Shown: positions 8,722 to 18,581, numbered from the stretch's first letter. The stretch is DNA of 64,000 nt from Nocardioides alkalitolerans (GCA_038184435.1 CP116227.1:372001-436000), one strand, 5' to 3'. A program made the numbers and translations. Notes: generated by a model from the sequence alone, not told the origin.

Positions 8722-9879
8722 ATGACCATGACGACCCCGCCTCCGGCCGCCACGCCGGACGAGCCCCACGAGAACGGCATCGAGAACCGCGACGTCGCGG
8801 GTCTCTCGCAGGGCCGCATCGTCCTCAAGCGCTTCCTCGGCCACCGCGGCGCGCTCGTCGGCATGGTGGTGCTCGCGCTCGTCGCGATCCTGGCCTTCAG
8901 CTCGATCGGCGTCGGCGGCATCCCCGGTTGGTGGAAGTACGCGCCGACCGACCGGCCGGCCGACTTCGACGCCGTCACCGACCGCGGCGCCCCGACCCTG
9001 GGGCTGCCCACCTGGCTCGGCGGCAGCGGCCTCGCCTGGGGCGACGCGCCCTTCGGCCGTGACAACCTGGGGCGCGACATCTTCGCGCGCACCATGCTCG
9101 GCGCCCAGACCTCGCTCATCGTCATGGCGATCATGGGCATCGTCGCGGCCGTCATGGGCATCGCCGTCGGCGCGCTCGCCGGTTACTACCGCGGGGCCAC
9201 CGACCAGGCCCTCATGCGCTTCACGGACCTCGTCATCACCTTCCCGCTCATCGTCATCGGCGCGGTGCTGGGCAAGATGGCCGGCGACTCCGGTGTCTAC
9301 GTGCTGGCCCTCGTGCTCGGCCTCGTGGTGTGGACGACACTGGCGCGCCTGGTGCGCGCGGAGTTCCTGTCGCTGCGTGAACGGGAGTTCGTGGACGCCG
9401 CACGCGTGGCCGGGGCCAGCGACACCCGCATCATCCTCAAGCACATGCTGCCCAACGCGATGGGCCCGATCATCGTCAACACGACGCTGCTCATGTCGGC
9501 TGCGGTGCTCCTCGAGGCGTCCCTCAGCTACCTGGGCTTCGGCGTCAAGGCGCCCGACATCTCGCTCGGCAAGATGGTGTCGGACTACCAGTCCTACTTC
9601 CAGACGCGGCCGTGGCTGTTCTGGTGGCCGGGTGCGTTCATCATCGTCATCGCCCTCTGCGTCAACTTCATCGGCGACGGCCTCCGCGACGCCTTCGACC
9701 CGCGCCAGCGCAAGATCCCGTCGCTCCGGGCGATGAACCGGGCGCGCCTCGCGCAGCAGGAGAGCCTCGTGGCGGCCACCCCGGCGCTGCCGACCGGCGC
9801 CGACGTCTCCGGTGTCGACGTCGAGAAGAGGTCGCGCGAGACGGACCGTCGCGACGACGAGCCGGGCGGCTCGGCGTGA
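8722..9879 (+). CDS. ABC importer permease, DppC-like
   Basis: Second permease subunit, 385 aa. The N-terminal cytoplasmic tail leads to a first helix around GALVGMVVLALVAILAF, then a periplasmic loop ending in the DppC hallmark APFGRDNLGRDIFARTM. Further helices and the coupling motif LREREFVDAARVAGASDTRIILKHMLPN, which contacts the ATPase, follow. The C-terminal tail is hydrophilic. The ATG at 8722 has CACGGAGGA about 10 nt upstream. It forms the translocation pore with the upstream DppB-like protein; the matching ATPase lies 640 bp downstream, beyond an oppositely oriented gene. Confidence 0.94.
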   Translation: MTMTTPPPAATPDEPHENGIENRDVAGLSQGRIVLKRFLGHRGALVGMVVLALVAILAFSSIGVGGIPGWWKYAPTDRPADFDAVTDRGAPTLGLPTWLGGSGLAWGDAPFGRDNLGRDIFARTMLGAQTSLIVMAIMGIVAAVMGIAVGALAGYYRGATDQALMRFTDLVITFPLIVIGAVLGKMAGDSGVYVLALVLGLVVWTTLARLVRAEFLSLREREFVDAARVAGASDTRIILKHMLPNAMGPIIVNTTLLMSAAVLLEASLSYLGFGVKAPDISLGKMVSDYQSYFQTRPWLFWWPGAFIIVIALCVNFIGDGLRDAFDPRQRKIPSLRAMNRARLAQQESLVAATPALPTGADVSGVDVEKRSRETDRRDDEPGGSA

Positions 9880-9899
9880 CCTCGCGCCGCCAGCGGACC

Positions 9900-10436
9900 T
9901 CAGACCAGGAAGGGCGTCACGACCGCCGCCAGCGCCAGCAGCGCGAGCGTGGCGGCGGCGGTCGGGTCGGGGCGCACCACGGTGCGCGTGGCGTCCGGAC
10001 CGGCGGACCGGCCGGTGGTCTCCTCGCGGCGCCAGCGCTCGCGCACGGCGCCGGCGGCCTCCGACTCCTTGCCCTTCGCCCGGTCCATGCCGAGCGGCGG
10101 GGGGCAGGCCCAGGCGTCGACGGTCGAGTCGTCGAGGAGCACCAGGCGCACGCCGTACCGGCCGTCGACCTCCACCAGCGCACCCCACGGCACCTCGACG
10201 GTGCGGAAGGGGTTGACGACCTGCAGGCCGTCGTCGGTGAGGTGGAGGGCGGGACGCCAGTACACGACCCAGCCGATCGCGCCGAGGAGCAGCACGGCAC
10301 CGCCCCAGCGCAGGAGCAGCTCGACGTCGCCGCCGACCGCCAGTCCGACGAGCACGACGCCGGCGCCGCCCATGAGGGCGACCGCCAGACGGCGGGCGCC
10401 CGTGGATCGGTAGGTCTGGACGTACGGGGTGGCCAT
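9900..10436 (-). CDS. PH-domain membrane protein of unknown role
   Basis: Protein of 178 aa beginning MATPYVQTYRSTGARRLAVALMGG. Two adjacent membrane helices (about residues 16-60) are followed by a bacterial PH-like beta domain (LHLTDDGLQVVNPFRTVEVPWGALVEVDGRYGVRLVLLDD) of the type in mycobacterial low-molecular-weight antigen 6 relatives; a third helix ends the protein. The start at 10436 is supported by GGGAGG 8 nt upstream on this strand; an upstream in-frame start would add 8 unlikely residues. It runs against the importer genes on both sides, with no obvious functional link to them. Confidence 0.8.
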   Translation of the reverse strand: MATPYVQTYRSTGARRLAVALMGGAGVVLVGLAVGGDVELLLRWGGAVLLLGAIGWVVYWRPALHLTDDGLQVVNPFRTVEVPWGALVEVDGRYGVRLVLLDDSTVDAWACPPPLGMDRAKGKESEAAGAVRERWRREETTGRSAGPDATRTVVRPDPTAAATLALLALAAVVTPFLV

Positions 10437-10519
10437 GGGGCCAGCCTCCCAGAGCGGCACGCAGACCAGCAGAGCAGCACCCCGGGCCCGGCCCGGGCAC
10501 GCATCCAGGAAGGTGAGCT

Positions 10520-12277
<1,758 letters not shown>

Positions 12278-12319
12278 CGTCCGGCGCCGCCGGGGCGCGT
12301 ACGACGAGGTCGGACCCGA

Positions 12320-12349
12320 TTCGCCGCGACGTGCGTGCTCTGGCACAAT
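12320..12349 (+). promoter_or_regulatory. Candidate promoter for the rpsP operon
   Basis: TTCGCC and CACAAT are separated by about 18 nt in the only A/T-richer stretch of the 204-bp gap before rpsP. The implied leader is about 125 nt. The -35 is weak, so this is tentative. Confidence 0.35.
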
Positions 12350-12481
12350 GATCGGTCGAGTCGTGCGACCCGCGGACCCTCTCATCCGTTGGTCGCTCGC
12401 CCTTCGAGGTCCGGAGCCGGTGCCCCACGCCGTCGCGACGTCCCTCATCAACCCGCAACGTTCGAGGAGACACCACCCACC

Positions 12482-12961
12482 GTGGCCGTCAAGATCCGTT
12501 TGAAGCGCCTGGGCAAGATCCGGGTGCCGCAGTACCGCATCGTCGTCGTCGACTCGCGCAAGAAGCGTGACGGCAAGGTGATCGAGGAGATCGGCAAGTA
12601 CCACCCCAAGGAGGAGCCCTCGTTCATCGAGGTCGAGTCCGAGCGGGCCCAGCACTGGCTCGGCGTCGGCGCGCAGCCGACCGAGGCGGTCGAGGCCATC
12701 CTCAAGATCACCGGCGACTGGCAGACGTTCAAGGGCCTCCCGGGCACGGAGGGCACGCTGAAGACGGCGGCCCCCAAGCCCGACAAGCTCGAGATCTTCA
12801 ACGCCGCGCTCAAGGAGGCTCAGAACGAGCCCAAGGGTGCCGCCGTGACGAAGAAGTCCAAGAAGGCCGACGACGCCAAGGTCGACGAGGCCCCGGCTGA
12901 CGAGGCCAAGGCCGAGGAGCCGAAGGCCGACGAGGCGCCCGCCGAGAGCACCGAGGCCTGA
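12482..12961 (+). CDS. rpsP: 30S ribosomal protein S16
   Basis: Small-subunit protein needed for 30S assembly. The conserved N-terminus AVKIRLKRLGKIRVPQYRIVVVDSRKKRDGK is complete. The core is followed by a 40-50 residue tail rich in Lys, Glu, Asp and Ala (from about residue 113), as in other actinobacterial S16 proteins, giving 159 aa against about 80-90 in E. coli. The GTG at 12482 follows GAGGAGACACCACCC. It heads rpsP-khpA, with rimM-trmD downstream. Confidence 0.97.
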   Translation: MAVKIRLKRLGKIRVPQYRIVVVDSRKKRDGKVIEEIGKYHPKEEPSFIEVESERAQHWLGVGAQPTEAVEAILKITGDWQTFKGLPGTEGTLKTAAPKPDKLEIFNAALKEAQNEPKGAAVTKKSKKADDAKVDEAPADEAKAEEPKADEAPAESTEA

Positions 12962-12966
12962 GCACC

Positions 12967-13209
12967 GTGCTGGCCGACGCGCTCGAGCACCTGGTCCGCG
13001 GGGTGGTGGCCCACCCCGACGACGTGACCGTGCGGGACAAGGAGCTGCGTCGCGGCTCCGTGCTGGAGGTCCGGGTGCACCCCGACGACCTCGGCAAGGT
13101 CATCGGTCGCAACGGCCGCACCGCCACGGCGTTCCGCACCGTCATCGGTGCGCTCGCCGGTCGGGGCGGCGCTCGGGTCGACTTCGTCGACGTCGACCGC
13201 CGTCGCTGA
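12967..13209 (+). CDS. khpA: KH-domain RNA-binding protein KhpA (YlqC family)
   Basis: Single KH domain of 80 aa with the GxxG loop in GKVIGRNGRTATAFRTV. Members bind RNA, often together with KhpB, and are almost always located between rpsP and rimM, as here. The GTG start lies 5 nt after the rpsP stop, so the pair is probably coupled. The C-terminus ends in basic DRRR. Confidence 0.93.
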   Translation: MLADALEHLVRGVVAHPDDVTVRDKELRRGSVLEVRVHPDDLGKVIGRNGRTATAFRTVIGALAGRGGARVDFVDVDRRR

Positions 13210-13223
13210 CGCCACCGCTCGCC

Positions 13224-13259
13224 GGACGGGCGTCACCCCCTCGGGGGTGGCGCCCGTCC
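13224..13259 (+). terminator. Strong hairpin after khpA
   Basis: Arms 13224-13239 and 13244-13259 pair over 16 bp with one wobble and a CTCG tetraloop, followed by GTCATTTCC. It separates rpsP-khpA from rimM, which has its own -10 element 26 nt further on. Confidence 0.75.
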
Positions 13260-13284
13260 GTCATTTCCACCGCTCCAGGACACG

Positions 13285-13290
13285 TAGGAT
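13285..13290 (+). promoter_or_regulatory. -10 TAGGAT, leaderless start of rimM
   Basis: TAGGAT is followed by 7 nt (CCGGCCC) and then the rimM GTG. No Shine-Dalgarno sequence is present, and the terminator just upstream makes an independent promoter here sensible. Confidence 0.6.
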
Positions 13291-13297
13291 CCGGCCC

Positions 13298-13876
13298 GTG
13301 AGCAGCAGCATCGAGGTCCTCGTGGGTCGCATCGGGAAGCCGCACGGCATCCGGGGGGACGTCACAGTCGACGTGCGCACGGACGAGCCCGAGCGCCGGT
13401 TCGCCCCGGGGAGCCGGCTGCGGGTCACCGCTCCGCGCGACGTCACGACCGCGCGCACCAGCATCGGGGTCGAGTCGGCCCGCTGGCACCAGGGGGTGCT
13501 CCTCGTGCGGTTCGAGGACGTGTCCTCGCGCGACGAGGCGGAGGCGCTGCGGGGGCTGATGCTCCACGCCACGATCGAGGCGGGGGAGACCCCGGACGAC
13601 CCCGAGGAGTTCTACGACCACCAGCTGGTCGGGCTGGCGGTCCACGACCTCGAGGGCCGGGTGATCGGCGAGGTCACCCAGGTGCTGCACGGCGCGGCGC
13701 AGGACCTGCTCGGGGTGCGCACCCCCGACGGCCGCGACACGCTCGTCCCCTTCGTCGCTGCGCTCGTGCCGACCGTGGACCTGGCCGCGGGCCGCGTGGT
13801 GGTCGCCGACCGGCCGGGGCTGGTCGCGCCGTACCCCGAGGAGAGCGACGGCGGCGAGCCCGAGGCCGGGGCCTGA
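13298..13876 (+). CDS. rimM: 16S rRNA processing protein RimM
   Basis: Assembly factor for the 30S head, interacting with S19. It begins SSSIEVLVGRIGKPHGIRGDVTVDV, with the RimM N-terminal beta-barrel GxPHGIRG motif; the PRC-barrel second half is seen at FYDHQLVGLAVHDLEGRVIGEV and ends ...RPGLVAPYPEES. 192 aa, normal. The GTG at 13298 was chosen over upstream in-frame starts because the conserved N-terminus begins there and TAGGAT lies 7 nt upstream. trmD starts 3 nt after the stop. Confidence 0.95.
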   Translation: MSSSIEVLVGRIGKPHGIRGDVTVDVRTDEPERRFAPGSRLRVTAPRDVTTARTSIGVESARWHQGVLLVRFEDVSSRDEAEALRGLMLHATIEAGETPDDPEEFYDHQLVGLAVHDLEGRVIGEVTQVLHGAAQDLLGVRTPDGRDTLVPFVAALVPTVDLAAGRVVVADRPGLVAPYPEESDGGEPEAGA

Positions 13877-13879
13877 GGC

Positions 13880-14575
13880 GTGCGCGTCGACGTCGTCACG
13901 ATCTTCCCCGAGTACCTCCGGGCGCTCGACCTCTCCCTCCCCGGGAAGGCGCAGCGCTCCGGGCTGCTCGACCTGCGGGTGCACGACCTGCGGGACCACG
14001 CCCACGACCGGCACCGCACCGTGGACGACACGCCGTACGGCGGGGGAGCCGGCATGGTCATGAAGCCGGAGCCCTGGGGTGAGGCGCTGGACGCCCTCGA
14101 CATCGGGGGCGCGACGCTCGTCGTACCGACGCCGTCGGGCGAGGTCTTCCGCCAGGCGACGGCGCGCGAGCTGAGCACCCGGGAGCGGCTGGTGTTCGCG
14201 TGCGGACGCTACGAGGGGATCGACGCCCGCGTGGTGGAGCACGCCGCGGAGGCGGGCGCCGAGGTGCGCGAGGTGTCGATCGGCGACTACGTGCTCAACG
14301 GCGGCGAGGTGGCCGTGCTGGCGATCGTCGAGGCGGTGGTGCGGCTGCTGCCCGGGTTCATGGGCAACCCGGAGTCGCTCGTGGAGGAGTCGCACGAGGA
14401 CGGCCTGCTCGAGTACCCCGTCTACACGAAGCCGGCCTCGTGGCGCGGGCACGACGTGCCGCCGGTGCTGCTCAGCGGCGACCACGGCGCGGTCGCGCGC
14501 TGGCGCCGCGAGGAGTCGCGGCGCCGCACGGCCGAGCGCCGGCCGGACCTGCTCGGCGGTCGCGACGGAGCCTGA
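13880..14575 (+). CDS. trmD: tRNA (guanine-N1)-methyltransferase TrmD
   Basis: SPOUT-fold enzyme methylating G37 of tRNAs to prevent frameshifting. Visible motifs are VVTIFPEYL at the N-terminus, DDTPYGGGAGMVMKPEP, ACGRYEGIDARV and the trefoil-knot SAM site SIGDYVLNGGEVAVLAIVEA. 231 aa, normal. The GTG start follows rimM by 3 nt, so they form a translational pair. Confidence 0.97.
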   Translation: MRVDVVTIFPEYLRALDLSLPGKAQRSGLLDLRVHDLRDHAHDRHRTVDDTPYGGGAGMVMKPEPWGEALDALDIGGATLVVPTPSGEVFRQATARELSTRERLVFACGRYEGIDARVVEHAAEAGAEVREVSIGDYVLNGGEVAVLAIVEAVVRLLPGFMGNPESLVEESHEDGLLEYPVYTKPASWRGHDVPPVLLSGDHGAVARWRREESRRRTAERRPDLLGGRDGA

Positions 14576-14657
14576 GGGCTCCCTGAGTGTCACGTGAGCC
14601 ACATCTGAGGGCGCGATGACGTCTGCGTGACCTGAGCGTCACACAGACATCGAGGGT

Positions 14658-14673
14658 GTTACGCCGCCGAAAC
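14658..14673 (+). promoter_or_regulatory. Predicted GlnR box upstream of amtB
   Basis: GTTAC-GCCGCC-GAAAC matches the actinobacterial GlnR consensus GTnAC-n6-GAAAC exactly, in the 207-bp gap before the ammonium transporter. At GlnR phasing a degenerate second box follows (GCGTG-n6-GCAAC, ending 14695), and another GAAAC lies at 14705. GlnR control of ammonium transporters is established in streptomycetes and mycobacteria; control here is inferred. Confidence 0.65.
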
Positions 14674-14782
14674 AACGCGGCGTGCCTGTCGCAACACGGC
14701 GTCGGAAACATTCGGCAGCGTCGTGCCGCGCCGCAAGGGTGCTCGTGCGGCCCGCCCTCTCTCCGAGATGAACGAGGTAGTG

Positions 14783-15991
14783 ATGACCACCGAACTCGCG
14801 TGGACCCTGGTCTGTACGGCCCTGGTCCTCTTCATGACGCCGGGCCTGGCGTTCTTCTACGGCGGCTTGGTGAAGGCCAAGAGCGTCGTGTCGATGATGA
14901 TGCTCAGCTTCGGCGCCATGGGCATCGTCTGGATCCTGTGGGTGCTGATCGGGGCCGGCGGCATCGGCGCGATCTCCGATGGCGGCATCACCAAGTTCTT
15001 CGGCAACCCTTTCCAGGACGTCGGCCTCCTCGACGCCACCAAGGCCACCGACGCGACGCTGGCCTCGGCCGCGTTCGGGGGAACCTTCGCGGTCATCACC
15101 GTCGCTCTGATCTCCGGCGCGATCGCGGACCGCGCACGCTTCTGGCCCTGGATGATCTTCTCCGGCGTCTTTGCCGCGCTCGTCTACTTCCCGGTGCAGG
15201 CCTGGGTGTTCAACCCGGACAACGGCTGGATCTACAACTTCGGCTCCACCGGCACGCTCGACTGGGCCGGCGGCACCGCTGTCCACCAGAACGCGGGCGC
15301 CGCTGCGCTCGCCCTGGCGCTCGTGCTCGGACGACGCAAGGCTGGGTTCACCAAGGAGGAGGCGGTCCCGCACAACGTGCCACTGGTGCTCATCGGTGCG
15401 GCCATCCTGTGGTTCGGCTGGTTCGGCTTCAACGCCGGCGTCTTCGGTGCCGACGAGGGCCAGACGAGCCTCATCATCCTCAACACGATCGTGGCCCCCG
15501 CGGCGGCGATGATCGGTTTCATCATCATCGAGCAGGTCCGTGACGGTAAGTCCACCGCCGTCGGCGCCGCCTCCGGCATCGTGGCGGGCCTCGTCGCGAT
15601 CACACCTGCCTGTGCTCACATCACCCCGGTCTGGGCGATGGTTCTCGGCCTCGTCGCCGGTGTGGTCTGCGCCTTCGCGATCGACCTCAAGTACAAGCTG
15701 GGCTTCGACGACTCCCTCGACGTGGTCGGCCTGCACCTGGTCGCCGGCTTCATCGGCTGTGTCTGGCTCGGCTTCTTCGCCTTCGACCCGGGCACCGGCA
15801 TCGTCTACGGCGGCAACGCCGACCAGCTGATCGCCCAGGTCGTCTCCTCGGTCGCGGTGCTTGCCTACTCCTTCGTCATGGCCTACGTCATCGGCATGGT
15901 CATCGAGAAGACCATCGGCTTCCGCGTCAAGGAGGAGGACGAGGTCGCCGGTGTCGACCTGCAGCACGGCGAGGCCTACGCCTTCGACTGA
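14783..15991 (+). CDS. amtB: Ammonium transporter AmtB
   Basis: Channel for NH4+/NH3 uptake with about 11 membrane helices. It begins MTTELAWTLVCTALVLFMTPGLAFFYGGLVK, the Amt signature region; the two pore histidines are seen in GGTAVHQNAGAAAL and VVGLHLVAGFIG. 402 aa. The ATG at 14783 is preferred over 14768 because AACGAGGTAG gives a well-spaced ribosome site and the family start fits. It lies between trmD and rplS rather than beside a glnB gene, so it may be an extra copy relative to the usual amtB-glnB-glnD locus. A GlnR box and a strong downstream terminator make it a separate unit. Confidence 0.95.
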   Translation: MTTELAWTLVCTALVLFMTPGLAFFYGGLVKAKSVVSMMMLSFGAMGIVWILWVLIGAGGIGAISDGGITKFFGNPFQDVGLLDATKATDATLASAAFGGTFAVITVALISGAIADRARFWPWMIFSGVFAALVYFPVQAWVFNPDNGWIYNFGSTGTLDWAGGTAVHQNAGAAALALALVLGRRKAGFTKEEAVPHNVPLVLIGAAILWFGWFGFNAGVFGADEGQTSLIILNTIVAPAAAMIGFIIIEQVRDGKSTAVGAASGIVAGLVAITPACAHITPVWAMVLGLVAGVVCAFAIDLKYKLGFDDSLDVVGLHLVAGFIGCVWLGFFAFDPGTGIVYGGNADQLIAQVVSSVAVLAYSFVMAYVIGMVIEKTIGFRVKEEDEVAGVDLQHGEAYAFD

Positions 15992-16013
15992 GCCGGACTG
16001 CACCACCCGCACG

Positions 16014-16044
16014 CGGCCCGCCCCGATTGGATCGGGGCGGGCCG
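16014..16044 (+). terminator. Rho-independent-type terminator after amtB
   Basis: Perfect 14-bp stem (16014-16027 with 16031-16044) closed by a 3-nt loop, then TCTGT. It isolates amtB from rplS. Confidence 0.85.
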
Positions 16045-16081
16045 TCTGTGCGAACATCACCAGTCGCGCCATGCACGCCTC

Positions 16082-16154
16082 TGCCACAGGGGAACTGCCG
16101 TGCCGGCGCTACTCCATCGGATCCGCACCATCGAACCGCGGCTGACCTGTGGCA
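16082..16154 (+). promoter_or_regulatory. Possible structured rplS leader RNA
   Basis: TGCCACAGG (16082-16090) pairs perfectly with CCTGTGGCA (16146-16154), closing a 55-nt domain that ends 5 nt before the rplS ribosome site (GAGGAG). The layout resembles ribosomal-protein leader autoregulation, but no known leader family was recognised. Confidence 0.35.
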
Positions 16155-16170
16155 CTCGCGAGGAGCAGAC

Positions 16171-16524
16171 ATGAGCAACAACGTCATCACCGAGCTCGCC
16201 GCGGCGAGCAAGCGCAGCGACATCCCGGCCTTCCGCGCCGGCGACACCGTCAAGGTGCACGTGAAGGTCGTCGAGGGCAACCGCTCCCGCGTCCAGATCT
16301 TCCAGGGCGTCGTCATCCGCGTGCAGGGCTCGGGCATCGGCCGCACCTTCACCGTCCGCAAGGTCTCCTTCGGTGTCGGCGTCGAGCGCACCTTCCCGCT
16401 GCACTCGCCCATCTTCGAGACGATCGAGGTCGTCACCCGCGGTGACGTGCGTCGCGCGAAGCTGTACTACCTGCGCAACCTCCGCGGCAAGGCCGCCAAG
16501 ATCAAGGAGCGTCGCGACAGCTGA
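16171..16524 (+). CDS. rplS: 50S ribosomal protein L19
   Basis: Large-subunit protein near the 30S interface. It is recognised from IPAFRAGDTVKVHVKVVEGNRSRVQIFQGVVI, GIGRTFTVRKVSFGVGVERTFPLHSP and the basic end LRGKAAKIKERRDS. 117 aa, normal. The ATG at 16171 has GCGAGGAGCAGAC directly upstream. Confidence 0.97.
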   Translation: MSNNVITELAAASKRSDIPAFRAGDTVKVHVKVVEGNRSRVQIFQGVVIRVQGSGIGRTFTVRKVSFGVGVERTFPLHSPIFETIEVVTRGDVRRAKLYYLRNLRGKAAKIKERRDS

Positions 16525-16569
16525 CCCGGCTCGCCGCGAGGCGCCCGACCAGGGTGCCGCGCAGGTGGC

Positions 16570-16575
16570 TAGTCT
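16570..16575 (+). promoter_or_regulatory. -10 TAGTCT, leaderless start of lepB
   Basis: TAGTCT, then 7 nt (CGTCCCC), then the lepB GTG at 16583. No Shine-Dalgarno sequence intervenes. Confidence 0.6.
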
Positions 16576-16582
16576 CGTCCCC

Positions 16583-17452
16583 GTGACGTCCGACGACCGC
16601 GTGTCCCCCCACCCTCACGACGAGGACGGGGACCCGCGGTCGTCGTCGTTCTCCGGCACGGAGGGGGAGCGCCCGACGCCCTCGACGGCGGCGGACGAGC
16701 CGGCGGAGACCGCGTCCGCCGGTCGCGCGAAGCGGTCGCGCCGCAAGCGCAAGCAGCTGCCGCTCTGGCAGGAGACGGTCCTGCTCCTCGCGGTCGCCCT
16801 GGCGCTGGCCTTCGTCATCAAGGCCTTCTTCCTCCAGGCGTTCTACATCCCGTCGGAGTCGATGGTGCCGGGCCTCCAGGTCAACGACCGGATCCTGGTG
16901 GAGAAGCCCTCCTACTGGGGCGACAACGGGCCTGAGCGCGGCGACGTCGTGGTGTTCGAGGATCCGGGCGGCTGGCTGGGGCCGACCGCGGCGGAGGGCC
17001 CGAGCAACCCGATCGCGCAGGTGATGTCGAAGGTCGGTCTCTACCCGACGGGCGGCCACCTGGTGAAGCGCGTCATCGGCCTCGAGGGCGACGTCATCTC
17101 CTGCTGCGACGAGCAGGGCCGGATCCTGGTCAACGGCCAGCCGCTCGACGAGCCCTACCTGGCCGACGGCCTGCAGTGCAACGGTCCCGAGGTGAACGGC
17201 TGCACCGCCGACTGGGAGACGGTCGAGGTGCCCGAGGGCCAGATGTTCGTCATGGGCGACAACCGCGCCCAGTCGGAGGACTCCGCGGCCCGCATCTGCG
17301 ATCCCGCCGTGAACACGGCGTGCACGACCGGGCGCGAGTTCGTCGACACCGACCTCGTCGTCGGCAAGGTCTTCGCGGTCGTGTGGCCGCGGTCGAGCTG
17401 GGACTGGCTGGAGCGCCCGGCGACGTTCGCCGACGTCCCCGACCCCCGGTGA
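16583..17452 (+). CDS. lepB: Signal peptidase I
   Basis: Membrane serine protease that removes signal peptides from secreted proteins. A hydrophilic acidic/basic N-terminal tail of about 65 residues precedes one membrane anchor (ETVLLLAVALALAFVIKAFFL). Catalytic Ser lies in YIPSESMVPGL and catalytic Lys in HLVKRVIGLEGD; box E is MGDNRAQSEDSAAR. 289 aa. The extracytoplasmic loop contains several cysteines (ISCCDEQG, LQCNGPEVNGC, RICDPAVNTAC), suggesting disulfides. The GTG at 16583 is chosen from the leaderless -10. rnhB follows after 7 nt. Confidence 0.95.
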   Translation: MTSDDRVSPHPHDEDGDPRSSSFSGTEGERPTPSTAADEPAETASAGRAKRSRRKRKQLPLWQETVLLLAVALALAFVIKAFFLQAFYIPSESMVPGLQVNDRILVEKPSYWGDNGPERGDVVVFEDPGGWLGPTAAEGPSNPIAQVMSKVGLYPTGGHLVKRVIGLEGDVISCCDEQGRILVNGQPLDEPYLADGLQCNGPEVNGCTADWETVEVPEGQMFVMGDNRAQSEDSAARICDPAVNTACTTGREFVDTDLVVGKVFAVVWPRSSWDWLERPATFADVPDPR

Positions 17453-17459
17453 CGCCCGC

Positions 17460-18146
17460 GTGACCACGCGTCCCCGCGGCGTCACGATCCGCCGGGACGC
17501 CGGGCTCTACGGCTACGAGCGCGCCCTCCGACGCCACGGCCTCGGCCCGGTGGCGGGTGTCGACGAGGCCGGGCGCGGTGCGTGCGCCGGGCCGCTCGTC
17601 GCGGCCGCCGCCATCCTCCCCGAGGGCCGGGCCGGCGTCGTACCGGGCCTGGCGGACTCCAAGCTCCTCACCGCCCGGGCCCGCGAGCGCGCGTACGACG
17701 AGGTCGTGCGTCGCGCGCTCGCATGGAGCGTCGTCGTGATCGAGCCCGGGGACTGCGACCGGTTGGGGATGCACGTCGCCAACGTCGAGGCGCTGCGACG
17801 GGCGGTGGCGCGCCTGGGCCTCGCCCCGTCGTACGTGCTGAGCGACGGGTTCCCCGTCGACGGGCTGCGTGCCCCGAGCCTCGCGGTGTGGAAGGGCGAC
17901 CGGGTGGCGGGCTGCGTCGCCGCGGCGTCCGTGATCGCCAAGGTCACGCGCGACCGGATCATGACGGGCTACCACGACGAGCACCCCGACTACCGGTTCG
18001 ACGTCCACAAGGGCTACATCACGCCGCTGCACGAGGAGCTGTTGACGGCTCACGGGCCCTCGGCCATCCACCGGTGGTGCTTCGTCAACGTGCGGCGCGC
18101 GGCCGCCGCCCGCTCGCTAGAGTCGCCCCCGGCGCCACCCGCGTGA
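17460..18146 (+). CDS. rnhB: Ribonuclease HII
   Basis: Removes ribonucleotides from RNA-DNA hybrids. The family block GVDEAGRGACAGPLVAAA carries the Asp-Glu catalytic pair, and the next motif is LADSKLLTARARERAYDEV; later acidic residues are in YVLSDGFPVDGL and VIAKVTRDRIM. 228 aa. GTG at 17460 gives about 30 residues before the conserved core, which is normal in actinobacteria. It forms the usual lepB-rnhB pair. Confidence 0.95.
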   Translation: MTTRPRGVTIRRDAGLYGYERALRRHGLGPVAGVDEAGRGACAGPLVAAAAILPEGRAGVVPGLADSKLLTARARERAYDEVVRRALAWSVVVIEPGDCDRLGMHVANVEALRRAVARLGLAPSYVLSDGFPVDGLRAPSLAVWKGDRVAGCVAAASVIAKVTRDRIMTGYHDEHPDYRFDVHKGYITPLHEELLTAHGPSAIHRWCFVNVRRAAAARSLESPPAPPA

Positions 18147-18177
18147 TCCCGCCCGTCCCCCTGGAGAAGGAGCCTCG

Positions 18178-18486
18178 ATGAGCACCGAAGACCTCGAGAA
18201 GTACGAGGCCGAGATGGAGCTCAAGCTCTACCGCGAGTACCGCGACGTGGTGAAGATCTTCAAGTTCGTGGTGGAGACCGACCGCCGGTTCTACCTCTGC
18301 AACAAGGTGGACGTGCGCTCGAAGTCGGAGCACGGCGAGGTGTTCTTCGACGTCACGATGTCGGACGCCTGGGTGTGGGACATGTACCGGCCGGCGCGCT
18401 TCGCCCGCAACGTGCGCGTGCTGACGTTCAAGGACGTCAACGTGGAGGAGCTCGCGCCCGACGACTTCGAGCCGCCGAAGAGCTGA
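18178..18486 (+). CDS. DUF2469 family protein
   Basis: Conserved actinobacterial protein of 102 aa (MSTEDLEKYEAEMELKLYRE...), nearly always next to rnhB, as here. Its middle (VVKIFKFVVETDRRFYLCNKVDV) and end (VLTFKDVNVEELAPDDFEPP) match the family. Highly charged, with no signal or membrane segment. Function unknown. A good ribosome site (GGAGAAGGAG) precedes the ATG. Confidence 0.92.
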   Translation: MSTEDLEKYEAEMELKLYREYRDVVKIFKFVVETDRRFYLCNKVDVRSKSEHGEVFFDVTMSDAWVWDMYRPARFARNVRVLTFKDVNVEELAPDDFEPPKS

Positions 18487-18575
18487 GCAGGCCGTTCCTC
18501 AAGGCCGCGGGCAAAATCTTGCGCTTTCCTAGAGGTTTGTTGTGCGACTCCGGGGACACGGGGCGCCGCCGGTCC

Positions 18576-18581
18576 TAGCCT
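18576..18581 (+). promoter_or_regulatory. -10 TAGCCT upstream of the TadE/TadG pair
   Basis: TAGCCT lies 51 nt before the TadE ATG, implying a leader of about 45 nt. It is in a short, relatively AT-rich stretch (18510-18545) that also holds GCAAAATCTTGC. Confidence 0.4.
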
